DNA of 64,000 nt from Corylus avellana (Eukaryota; Streptophyta; Magnoliopsida; Fagales; Betulaceae). The position numbers and the translations under genes are program-made. A model generated the notes under the pieces. That model worked only from the letters and a program-made list of their open reading frames with translations. It was not told where the DNA came from and did no database searches. Location of the stretch: assembly GCF_901000735.1 (NCBI RefSeq), contig NC_081544.1, positions 22,249,900 to 22,313,899 of the forward strand. The letters run 5' to 3'. Shown here piece after piece: positions 9,773-19,100 of the stretch. Positions within the stretch are counted from its first letter, which is position 1, and each line of letters starts with the position of its first letter.

Positions 9773-11402
9773 CGTATATTGCTTTGATTCCCAAAAGTGC
9801 ACATGCTATGTGTGTTTCGGATTTTCGACCTATTAGCCTATGTAATGTCTTGTACAAAAGTATTTCCAAGGTGCTTGCTAATAGGTTGAAGGTGGTTTTA
9901 CCACATATTATCTCACAAGCTCAAAGCGCGTTTATACCCGAGTGGCTGATAACGGATAATATTCTCTTAGCCTATGAGACACTTCATACTATGCACACTC
10001 GTATGTATGGTAAGAAAGGTTGCATGGTTGTGAAACTCGATATGAGTAAAGCCTATGACTAGGTGGAGTGGAGTTTTTCGGAAAAAGTGATGCAAAGATT
10101 GGGTTTTGTGGAACAGTGGATAAAGTTAATCATGATGTGTGTTCGTACAGCTAACTATGCAGTTTTGGTAAATGGAAGTCCGGTTGGGAGGTTTTTCCCC
10201 GCTTGAGGTATAAGACAAGGAGATCCCATCTCTTCGTATCTTTTTCTACTATGTGCTGAAGCCCTTAGTTCGCTGTTGACCCGTGCAGATGAGAGTGGTT
10301 TATTAGTAGGGGTTCTGACGTCCAAGAGAGGGCCCCGGATAAATGACTTATTTTTTGCATATGATAGCATGTTGTTCTGTCAAGCGGATATTAGCCACTG
10401 GAGGCGTTTGAGCTCTTTATTAACTACCTATGAGAAAGCATCCGGTCAAAGATTGAATCGAGAAAAAAAATGGCAAATTTTTTAGTCGAAATACCCCTAG
10501 GGAGAGTAAAGCACAAATCCTAGAAGCTTCAGGGATTCCAGCCACACAACGATACAATACATATTTGGGTCTACTCGCATTAGTGGTTGAATCCCGAACA
10601 CGGGCTTTCCAAAGTATCAAAAATAGAGTGTGGAAACGGCTTCAAGACTGGAAGCTAAAATTTTTATCTCAAGCGGGTAAGGAGATACTTTTAAAGGCGA
10701 TCATTCAGGCTATTCCCACATACAGTATGAGTGTTTTTTTAATGCCTAAACCCTTATGCACGGAGATCAACTCCCTCATGCAGAAGTTTTTGTGGGATCA
10801 TCAGACAAATGAGTCACAGATTCATTGGATGAGTTGGAAAAAATTGGGAATGTCAAAAAAGAAAAGAGGAATGGGATTTCGGGACCTATTCTGTTTTAAT
10901 CAAGCTCTACTGGCAAAACAATGTTGGAGGTTTCTGAAGAATGAGGACAGTCTCGTCTCCAGAATTATAAAGGCTAAATATTATCCGAGGAGCTCTACTG
11001 TTGAAGCCCAAAGAGGACACCAACCATCCTATGTATGGCGAAGTATACAACGGTCGTGCGGGTTACTCAAAGAGGGGTTAATATGGCGAATTGGGAATGG
11101 TACAAGTGTTAAGAATTGGGGGGACAAGTGGCTTCCAATGCCGTCCACCTATGCTGTATAGTCCCAACCAATCACCCTTAATAAAGAGTCGATGGTTAGT
11201 GCTCTCATTGATGATGATACACGTTGGTGGAACCATACTTTGCTCCAAGAAAACTTCAGACAAGAGGAGGTGCAATTAATACAATCTATCCCGATTGGAA
11301 GTTCGTCCCAACGAGATATGCAAATATGGAGGGGAATGGCGTCGGGCTCTTTTACAGTTAGGAGTGCCTACCATCTTACAAAAGAGCTCTCTACATTTTA
11401 TA
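9773..11402 (+). pseudogene. LINE reverse transcriptase remnant, 5' part (upstream of the MULE)
   Basis: Conceptual translation shows the plant LINE reverse transcriptase in order: [65 protein letters not shown], then the catalytic box as FFAYDSMLFC where FADDS is usual, then the thumb and linker (FLSQAGKEILLKAI, MSWKKLGMSKKKRGMGFRDL) and the start of the zinc-binding region (GSFTVRSAYHLT). It is broken by an in-frame stop after KAYD (TAG for TGG), another in the GIRQGD region, and a frameshift near 10480. The loss of the first catalytic Asp in the box fits a dead copy. It is interrupted at 11403 by the MULE and resumes at 16552. Confidence 0.9.
11394..11402. repeat. Left target-site duplication of the MULE
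   Basis: CATTTTATA here is matched 8 of 9 by CATCTTATA at 16543-16551. Nine bases is the typical Mutator duplication length. Confidence 0.85.
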
Positions 11403-11755
11403 GAGAAATGCTACACCTCATTAAAAATGCTATATTTCGGCCATAAATGTCTATGTGGCATCAATTTTTTCTTCTTTTTTTTTTTTTTTTTTTTGTCTTT
11501 TTCCCTTCCAACAGCACCTTCTCTCTCCACTGTCAGCCAAAACTTTTTGTTTCTTCCTTTTTCTCCTCTTCACTCCATTTCTCCCTCTCTCAGACGCTCT
11601 CTCTCTCTGTTTCTCCCTCTTCGAGCTCTCACCAGTGTTGGTTGACTGGGTTCGGAAGTGTTGGTGGTTTGGGTTCGGCAGATGTTTTTCTCAGAAGACG
11701 CCATCGGCTTGGATCCGGTAACAGTGTTGGTTTGGGTACGGCAGAGGTTTGGATC
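11403..11755 (+). repeat. Left terminal inverted repeat of the MULE
   Basis: About 350 bp, CT-rich and GGxTTGGGTxCGG-rich, matched in reverse by 16190-16542. The outer ~65 bp differ mainly by small substitutions. A run of T at 11470-11493 sits where the right arm has a shorter A-run. Confidence 0.85.
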
Positions 11756-12323
11756 TGGTATGATTTTTATTTTATTATTTTTATTTTTTTACTATAATAT
11801 GATTCGTTGAACATTCCTATATGATTTTTTCCTTCAATATGATGTTGCTATAATTTTATGCTTGTGCTGAGTGGTGAAAAATGGGATTTACTGCAATGTG
11901 ATTTTGCCTTCTTCTTTTTTTTTTTTTTTTTTTTTGTGTTTCTTCTGTGCATATATGAGATTATCTTTACAATTTTTTGCTGAAAAATGGGATTATCTTT
12001 GCAAGTTCAAGCTAAACTCAATGATGATGAACATATGGGTTGGATAATGAATTGAATTTAAAAAAGAAAAAGATTATGGATAATTGAGGTGATTACTTTG
12101 CTTAGTGATTAAGCAGATGCTTACGATTTTGGTTCAACTCAAGCACTTGAATGGACAGGTTCTTGGAATTTACATGAATGGATTTCATTTATAAGATATG
12201 AAGGGTTAAAAGTATGGAATGATGTTAGGCATGATTACTCCATTTGGACATTTTCTTCTTGACAAATAATTATACTAATTATACGTTTGAAGGATTAATT
12301 GGGACTACCTTCTCTTCTCTTAA

Positions 12324-14749
12324 ATGGGCATTTCAAGCTCACGCTTGGACAATGAGGATGAAGTTGAATCTTTGTGTACACATATTCCAAATGATGACAC
12401 GGATAAAGAAGACATGTTGGTGCTTTATTTGGTGGAAGAGTTTGATGATAACGAAGATAATGTTGTATTACCCGAGATGATTGATAGAGATGATGAAGTT
12501 GAAGAACCACAAAAGTCCATGACATTTAGTTCACATGAAATAGTAATCTCATATTATAAGAAGTATGCTAAGCAAGTTGGCTTTGGTGTGTTAAAAAGAA
12601 TGATTAAAAAGTCACCAGATGGTCACCCAAATTATATGATCCTTACTTGCCTTCGTGATGGCTCAAAGTGGTGCAGCAAAAGTAATGCTTCCAAAGCAAC
12701 ACCAACAACTAATAGAACTGGGTGTAAGGCCAGGATTTGTGCAAATTTATGGGATGATGGGACGTGGTATTTGAGTAAAGTAGTGATTGAGCATAACCAT
12801 CATTTAAGCCCAAAAAAAGCAAGGTTTTTAAGGTGTTTTAAGACCATTCATGATGCTACAAAAAGAAGGCTTGATCTTAATGATAGATCTAGAATATGTT
12901 TAAATAAGAATTTTAACTCATTGGTTGTTGAAATGTGAGGGTTTGAGAATGTTCCCTTTGGGGAGAAAGATTGTTGAAATTTTATTGCCAAGGCAAGAGA
13001 GTTTCGGCTTGGCAAAGGAGGTGGTCAAGCACTTTGTGATTATTTCAGAAGAATGCAAGACATAAATAATGACTTCTATTATGTGATGGACATAGATGAT
13101 GATGTTAGGTTGCGAAATGTGTTTTGGGCTGATGCATGAAGTAGGGCAGTGCATGAATTCTTTGGGGATGTCATTACATTTGACACGACCTACTTGACAA
13201 ATGGGTATGACATGCCATTTGCTCCTTTTGTAGGAGTGAATCATTATGATCAGTCAATACTTTTTGGGGCATGACTACTATTAAACGAGAATACAGACAC
13301 ATTTGTTTGGTTGTTTGAGTTGTGGTTGAAGTGCATGAAGTACCGTGCTCCAAGTGCAATTTTAACGGATTAGGCTAGGGCAATGAAAAATGCAATTGCT
13401 GGAGTTTTTCCAAGAACTCGACATAGATATTGTTTATGGCACATTATGAGAAAATTTTCTGAAAAAGTTTGGTGCACATGATCATTACGAAGATATTAAG
13501 AGTGCCTTAAATACTTGTGTGTATGATTCTTTTACCGTTGATGAATTTGAGGAAAATTGGAAAAAATTAATTTAGAGTTATCAGCTTCATAATAACTCGT
13601 GGTTGAATGGATTATATAGTGAACGGACTTTTTGGGCGCCAATATATATGAAAGATACATTTTGGGTGGGAATGACTACAACGCAGCAGAGTGAAAGCAT
13701 GAATACCTTTTTGATGATTACGTGCATTCATAAACCACACTAAAGGAATATGTTGATCCGTTTGATAATGCTTTGAGAAAAATGGTTGAGAATGAGGCGC
13801 GTTCTGATTTCGATTGTTGTAATCGCACAATTCCATGTGCAACCAATCTGTCTTTAGAGAAACAATTTCAATATGTTTACACAAATGCAAAGTTCAAAGA
13901 AGTTCACGAACAATTTGCGACAAGTGTGCATTGTAACAATTCTCTTCTTAAAAGTGAAGGTGCAATTTCTACCTATCAAGTAGTTGAAACTTGTCAACCT
14001 CATGAAAACCACATGACCGACAAAACATTTATTGTTTTCTTCAATGAAGACAAATTTGAAATGAAGTGCACTTGTGCAAACTTTGAATTCGGAGGTATCA
14101 TATGCAAGCATTCTATTTCGGTTCTAGTGACAAAGAAAGTTACAATGTTGCCACCAAAATATATTCTTGACATATGGAGGAAGGATATAAAGCGAAAATA
14201 TACTTTGATTAAGAGTAGTAATGATGTGTTTGTGAGTAGCTCTAGTGCCCAAAGATATGACAAAATGTTCGTGAAATTTGAAGAATTAGCATCGCTTACT
14301 TTAGAAAGTGTGGAATATTCCATGGAAGTGATGAAAAATCTTGATATGTTAAATGAGAAATATCGTGCCTTAAAGTCTAGAAATGTGCTTTCTCCTGTTA
14401 AGATTAAACGTCTAAGGAGACCACGGTTACCAAGAACGGTACCTGCTATAGAGAAAGTATCCAAAAATCACAAGGTAAGATGGTGCCTATTGTAAAGAAA
14501 GCGGCCAACAAATCTTAATTAGAAAAGAAGGCATCAAGCAGCAATAATGTCAAAAAGAAAGGACAAAGAAATAAGGTTCATAATTTTTTTTCTTTTTACT
14601 TGCAAAATCAATCATTGCTTAACTGTACACTTTACACAAATATTTATTAACTGTAGAATTCCAAAGCAAAGCAAGATGATGTCAAAACTTGCCAACCTTC
14701 ATTGCCTCCTACAACTGGTGATCAGCATGACCAGTTCATCAACACTCAG
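12324..14749 (+). pseudogene. FAR1/FHY3-type MULE transposase, decayed
   Basis: The first open block (12324-12938, 204 codons) has an acidic start and then the FAR1 DNA-binding zinc domain: YYKKYAKQVGFGVLKR, LTCLRDG, RTGCKARICANLWDDG, VVIEHNHHLSP (Cys and His ligands present). The next stretch holds the transposase core with stops: VITFDTTYLTNGYDMPFAPF (first catalytic Asp), ILTD followed by a TAG where Gln is expected (second Asp), and a Cys-His block RHRYCLWHIMRKF. The third block (13773-14495) carries an intact SWIM zinc finger, CTCANFEFGGIICKH. A frameshift near 14460 and one stop separate a basic tail (KKKGQRNK) that would splice at 14575/14657. It is on the strand shared with the host LINE. 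Family assignment is firm; activity is very unlikely. Confidence 0.88.
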
Positions 14750-14830
14750 GTGATTTACTGAAATATGACGATTTCACATGTGTTTAATTATGATTTTGCA
14801 TTTATTTAAATTTGTTAATGTGCGCGTTAG

Positions 14831-15326
14831 GTGGATCCAACCAATGAGTTCTCAAAATTAGTCAGCCAACACAAGTATGAAGAAGCTTTTGATGCAGCCT
14901 TGCGAATAAGTGATGTGTCTATTGTATACTCATTATGCTCTCAGGTTTACAAATTTATCACTACGTTATGTTACTTATTAAAGTATACTCGCTGCAACCA
15001 TTTGTTATTGATGTTTCTTTTTTTAGGTTGATCTACAGTGTATCTTATCTATAGATCCTCTTCCTTTGAGCAAATTAGTATTGCTTTACCTTTTGCGGCA
15101 TCTAATATATGGTATCAATGACAACATTCCCCAAAAAATTGGTTGGATGATAGACGTTGCAAATGCCATAATCCCAACAGACCCAATGATTGCAGTGCAT
15201 GTGCAACCAATCCTCAATGAAGTTTATGGCTTTCTCAACCATCAACAATACTTGCCTACAATTACTAGTGATGAGCTCTCAAGTATCCATCGTCTGATAC
15301 ATGTAATTTGTTCCAAGATCATGTAA
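14831..15326 (+). pseudogene. Captured VARICOSE/EDC4 C-terminal gene fragment inside the MULE
   Basis: Two exons, 14831-14944 and 15027-15326, are separated by an 82-bp GT-AG phase-0 intron. Together they give 137 open codons and a stop. The protein ([62 protein letters not shown]) matches, from memory, the C-terminal region of the plant decapping scaffold VARICOSE (EDC4 family). The intron shows capture from genomic DNA rather than from mRNA. The upstream exon 14657-14749 ends in phase 0 and would join it in frame to the transposase tail. Unlike the transposase, this part has no stop. Whether it is transcribed is unknown. Confidence 0.75.
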
Positions 15327-16189
15327 TATGCCAATAACTTATTGGTGAGGGTGTTTCTCTTTTTGGGTTGAGGCTGTTTCATCCATGAGTTTAGTTTTAT
15401 TTTTGTAATGAAGGAAAACATTTGTCATTTTGGCTTATGTAGTTATTGTTGGTTCATTTGTTCTATCAGAAAGTGGGTTCTATGAATGATTTGCCCAATT
15501 GTTATGTTCTGCACAATGGAGGATCTCAATTAACGTTTGAGACTTTCATGTTTTGTGTTTATAGAGTAAGTCCTTATCTGATGATGGAAACGGAGTGAAA
15601 AGAAACTTTTGTTCATGTCTGTAAGTTGAAGCCTCTGCCATATCTGATGGTAGAAATCAATTCTTCAAATCAGCAATAACCATCACAGCATCTGCAACCT
15701 TTTTTGTTTTTTTTGTTTGTTTTTTTTTTTATCTGCAACCTTTTGAATCTTGTGGACATTCAAACCAACAAATCCAAAATGGATTTATAGTGCCATTTGT
15801 TCTACTAAACCAGAAGAAATTATGATACCATATGATTCTGGGAAAATTTTTTAAGCAATCAAAGGAAATGGTAGGCAAAAAATCAAACCATCACCCCTAA
15901 TTCGGCCCTTCCACACCAAAATCCCCAAAAGTAATAACATCCCAAAATCAATTCTTCAAATCAGCAATAACCATCATACTATCCAGCTACCATTAAAAAA
16001 AAAAAAAAACCCAAAACGGAAAGCACCCAAAACAGAAAACACCAAACAGACAAAGAAAGAACCCAAAATGGAAAACACCAAAACGGAAACCAGCCGAAGC
16101 CAAACTATCGGCGTCTTCTAGGCAAAACCCCCGCTGGGACCCAAAAAAACGTCGTTACTGGAGCCAAGTTTCCGGCGTCTTCTAGGCAA
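15327..16189. other. MULE 3' non-coding part
   Basis: It contains a direct repeat of a ~35-bp unit beginning AAATCAATTCTTCAAATCAG (about 15655 and 15949), low-complexity A/T runs, and a tandem pair of GCGTCTTCTAGGCAAAA units (16111 and 16176). No gene is seen beyond the captured fragment. Confidence 0.6.
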
Positions 16190-16542
16190 AAACCCCCGCC
16201 GGGGCCCAAACCAACACCGTTACCGGATCCAAGCCGATGACATCTTCTGAGCAAAACTTCCGCCGGACCCAAACCACCGCCGCTTCCGAACCCAGTCAAC
16301 CAACACCGATGAGAGCTCAAAGAGGGAGAAACAGAGAGAGAGAGCGTCTGAGAGAGGGAGAAAATGGCGAGAGTGAGAAATGGAGTGAAGAGGAGAAAAA
16401 TGAAGAAACAAAAAGTTTTAGCTGACAGTGGAGAGAGAAGGTGCTATTGGAAGGGAAAAAGACAAAAACAAAAAAAAAAATTGATGCCACATAGAAATTT
16501 ATGGCTAAAAGATTATATTTTTAATGAGGTGAAGCATTTCTC
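16190..16542 (-). repeat. Right terminal inverted repeat of the MULE
   Basis: Reverse complement of the left repeat at 11403-11755, ending in GCATTTCTC at 16534-16542. Target duplication CATCTTATA follows at 16543-16551. Confidence 0.85.
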
Positions 16543-16551
16543 CATCTTATA

Positions 16552-17603
16552 AGGCTGAAAGTTCACGACGGATGGGAGACATGCCAATCTGGCAGGGTAT
16601 ATAGAGCTTGAAAATGGCCAATCCGGGTAAAAACTTCATGTGACGAGCATGTCACAATCTTTTGCTGACTAGAGATAATCTCGTTCAGAGGAAAATTGTT
16701 GATGATCCAAAATGTTCCATAAGTGGGCTTGAAGCTAAGACTATTTTTCATATACTCTGGGCTTGTCCATCGTCGATGGATGTGTGGAGTGTGGGGCTAC
16801 GGCTATTCCAAAAATTTGTCCCCCCACCTTTTGATTTTTTGCTATTGGCGGAGGGTATTTTTCAGAAAAGCCAGGGAGAAGAATTCACCATTTTTGTGGA
16901 AATAGCGAGGAAAATCTAGTTTCGCAAGAATAGGTGGATCCATGAGGGTCTGTTCACACCCCCAAATGAAGTAAGCGGATCGGCACATGCGGCAGTGGAG
17001 GATTTTAAAAGGTGTAATGCACCACAAAATGAGGAAGAAGTCAACCAAGAGATGGAAATCAAAAAGTGGACGAGACCTCCTCAGGGGTGGTACAAGATCA
17101 ATTGTGATGCGGCTGTGGATGGAAAAAATGGGAGGATGGGGGTAGGATTAATCCTCATAGATCATGATGGAGGGGTCCTTGCCACTGGGAGTTTTACGAA
17201 AAAGGGCTGGCTAGATCCGACTACTGTAGAAGTGATGGCTACAATAAGAGCAGCCCAGTTCTGCAAAGAAATGGATGTGAGCAATGTCCTTATAGAGGGA
17301 GATGCACAGAAAATTATACAGGCGCTACAGAATGGGGATCAAAATGGAAGCAGGTATGGACAACTAGTAGAGGATGCAAAACTAATTTTAACCTCTCTGA
17401 TGAATTGGAAACCCAATTATGTACGCCGGAATGTAAATGGTGCAGCACATATACTTGCTAAAATGGCAACCAGACATATCGTAGACTGTGTATGGAGGGA
17501 TGGGATACTCGATTGTATCTGTGATATTATTCAAGCGGAGCAAATTGCTTCAGCCTGATTTTGATAAATGAGAAGTGAATTATTATTTTCAAAAAAAAAA
17601 AAA
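16552..17603 (+). pseudogene. LINE remnant, 3' part: zinc-binding region, RNase H and poly-A tail
   Basis: This continues the LINE cut at 11402. The zinc-binding/reverse-transcriptase-associated region is visible with stops (KMANP, NLVQRKIVDDPKCSISGLEA, IFHILWACPSSMDVWSVG). It is followed by an open RNase H domain at about 16995-17558: GWYKINCDAAVDGKNGRMGV (first Asp), EVMATIRAAQF (Glu), VLIEGDAQKIIQAL (Asp), VRRNVNGAAHILAKMA (Asn-His region). A short 3' UTR and an A12 tract near 17591 end the element. The 187-codon open frame starting at 16995 is part of this remnant, not a separate gene. Confidence 0.9.
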
Positions 17604-17786
17604 CAATCAACCTTGTCTTTGTCCTCAAATTGGTCATCAATTGTAAAGATTTTACGGTCAAATTAAATCTGATCCAACTATTATCTATAAACCAAATATC
17701 CAATAGTAAAGAGTTGTATGATAAAACCTATTTTAGAACATTCATTATTATATTAAAATTATAAAAATAAATATAATTATGAAAAT

Positions 17787-17929
17787 AATGTTACACATAC
17801 TTTCACTTCTCTATGCCAATTTTCTTTCACTCATAGGTGGATTTTAAGACCAGTAGACCACCATCCAACAATTATGAATAGTTGGTTACAAATGTATATA
17901 AAAAGTATAAAAATGGAGTTCACTCCATT
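17787..17929. mobile_element. MITE-like element related to 941-1090
   Basis: It starts AATGTTACACATACTTTCAC, contains CACTCATAGGTGGATTTTAA, and ends with a partial inverse of the start (ACTCCATT). Layout and core match the element at 941-1090. No target duplication is evident. Confidence 0.4.
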
Positions 17930-18581
17930 AATGAGAGGTCACTTCTCACTCAATCGCTCTTCATCCGGTGGAAAATGATTCTCTCTATTTCAAATTCCCT
18001 CTATTTCTTACATTTAGTGCATTTTGAAGAGTAGAACATTTAATGCACTTCTATTATTAAACTTTTGGACAATACTACCCTTCAAAATGAACTAAATAAA
18101 AGAAATTGAGGGAATTTGAAATGGAGATAATCATTTTCCTCATCTGGTGAGGATGCTCTCTTTTTTTTTTTCGGGTTTTATTTTTTACTTTATTTTTTTA
18201 ATTTGGGGATAAAATCATAAATTTATTATGTGTTGACTAATCAATTATCTCACATGTCCATCCCGTGATTGGTTACGATGTGTATTGACTGAGGTATGCA
18301 TCTAAAATAGATACCATTTTGAACATATGGTTACTTCGTGTAACGTCTCCAAAACAAACCTTTGACTATTTTGGTAGGGTTAATGACAATTCTTTATATT
18401 AAGTTAACTGGTAACTAACTGAAGGATTGCCCGTCTAATGTTTTCTGAGTAAATGTAACGGAATGTGAAAATGGCATATCTGAGATATTTAATAATTGGC
18501 TGGAAATCACACGTCATAAAACCGAGGTTGCTAGTTCAAATCCTTCTCATCAATTTTTCTTCTCTTATGTGGACATGTCGC

Positions 18582-18612
<31 letters not shown>
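18582..18612. repeat. (AAT)n microsatellite
   Basis: About ten ATA/AAT units in a row. Confidence 0.95.
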
Positions 18613-18614
<2 letters not shown>

Positions 18615-18661
18615 CCATTAAATCTACATAACACAATTAAAATAAGGGATGAAAAAAGCAG

Positions 18662-18922
18662 GGGAATGTTTATAAATACGGGTTTATACACCACTGGCCA
18701 CCTGAAATGCCTTACATTTGGTATAGTTGATGAGGTTCATTCCATTTGTGGCGCTTTGAATATACGTGTTTGATGGGTTCCAGCCAGAGATATGAATAAT
18801 CAAGTAATATTTCACTGAAATAGAAAGATAATACAGAGAGTTATTCTTCGTTGTACCATTTTCATTACCTGAATTGGATATTGTTTTTAGGCGAACAATT
18901 AGAATTGCCCTTTTATAATATT
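18662..18922 (+). pseudogene. Duplicated fragment of URH1 exon 2 and intron 2
   Basis: The segment repeats 19725-19912: ACTGGCCAC.TGAAATGCCTT, ACATTTGGTATAGTTGATG, TCCATTTGTGGC, and later TTATTCTTC.TTGTACCATTT and GGCGAAC.ATT.GAATTGCCC. It therefore copies the last ~45 bp of exon 2 plus about 140 bp of intron 2, with an extra ~70 bp (18769-18840) not present at the source. It lies about 180-440 bp upstream of the URH1 start codon, on the same strand. It has its own donor-like TTTG|GTATAG. It cannot encode a product alone. Confidence 0.8.
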
Positions 18923-19100
18923 AAATTTCTTTAAAAATATTTTAATATTGACATCATATACACCTTTCCAGCACCTTAAAATCTTTGACGATGCGATTTC
19001 CAACTACCGATCACTTTCCCAGTACATATACATACCCCCAGAATAAATTACTATCGATCAGTGAATCCGCAGTAGTACTACCCAGTTCGGATCATACGTC

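Larger units (their letters stand above)
11403..16542 (+). mobile_element. Mutator-like element (FAR1-type MULE), 5140 bp, nested in a LINE
   Basis: The left end GAGAAATGCTACACCTCATT and the reverse complement of the right end (GAGAAATGCTTCACCTCATT) open inverted repeats that stay alignable for about 350 bp, including TCTATGTGGCATCAA, CCACTGTCAGC and GGTTGACTGGGTTCGGAAG. A 9-bp target duplication flanks the element. Between the repeats lie a broken FAR1-type transposase gene (12324-14749) and a captured VARICOSE/EDC4-like segment (14831-15326). When the element and one duplication copy are ignored, the LINE reading frame on both sides joins in phase, which fixes the insertion point. Several in-frame stops in the transposase indicate it no longer moves by itself. 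Confidence 0.92.

Noticed and set aside
11447..11797. Several 80-116 codon frames at the left end of the MULE
   Set aside because: They fall in the CT-rich terminal inverted repeat and translate to low-complexity Phe/Ser/Leu runs.
16995..17558. A stand-alone RNase H protein gene
   Set aside because: It is the 3' end of the LINE whose reverse transcriptase lies before the MULE; the frame joins across the insertion.
18490..18560. Possible tRNA or SINE B box (AGTTCAAATCC)
   Set aside because: No A box at proper spacing and no cloverleaf fold.
18465..18773. 102-codon open frame upstream of URH1
   Set aside because: It spans a microsatellite and the duplicated URH1 exon-2 piece; not a coherent protein.
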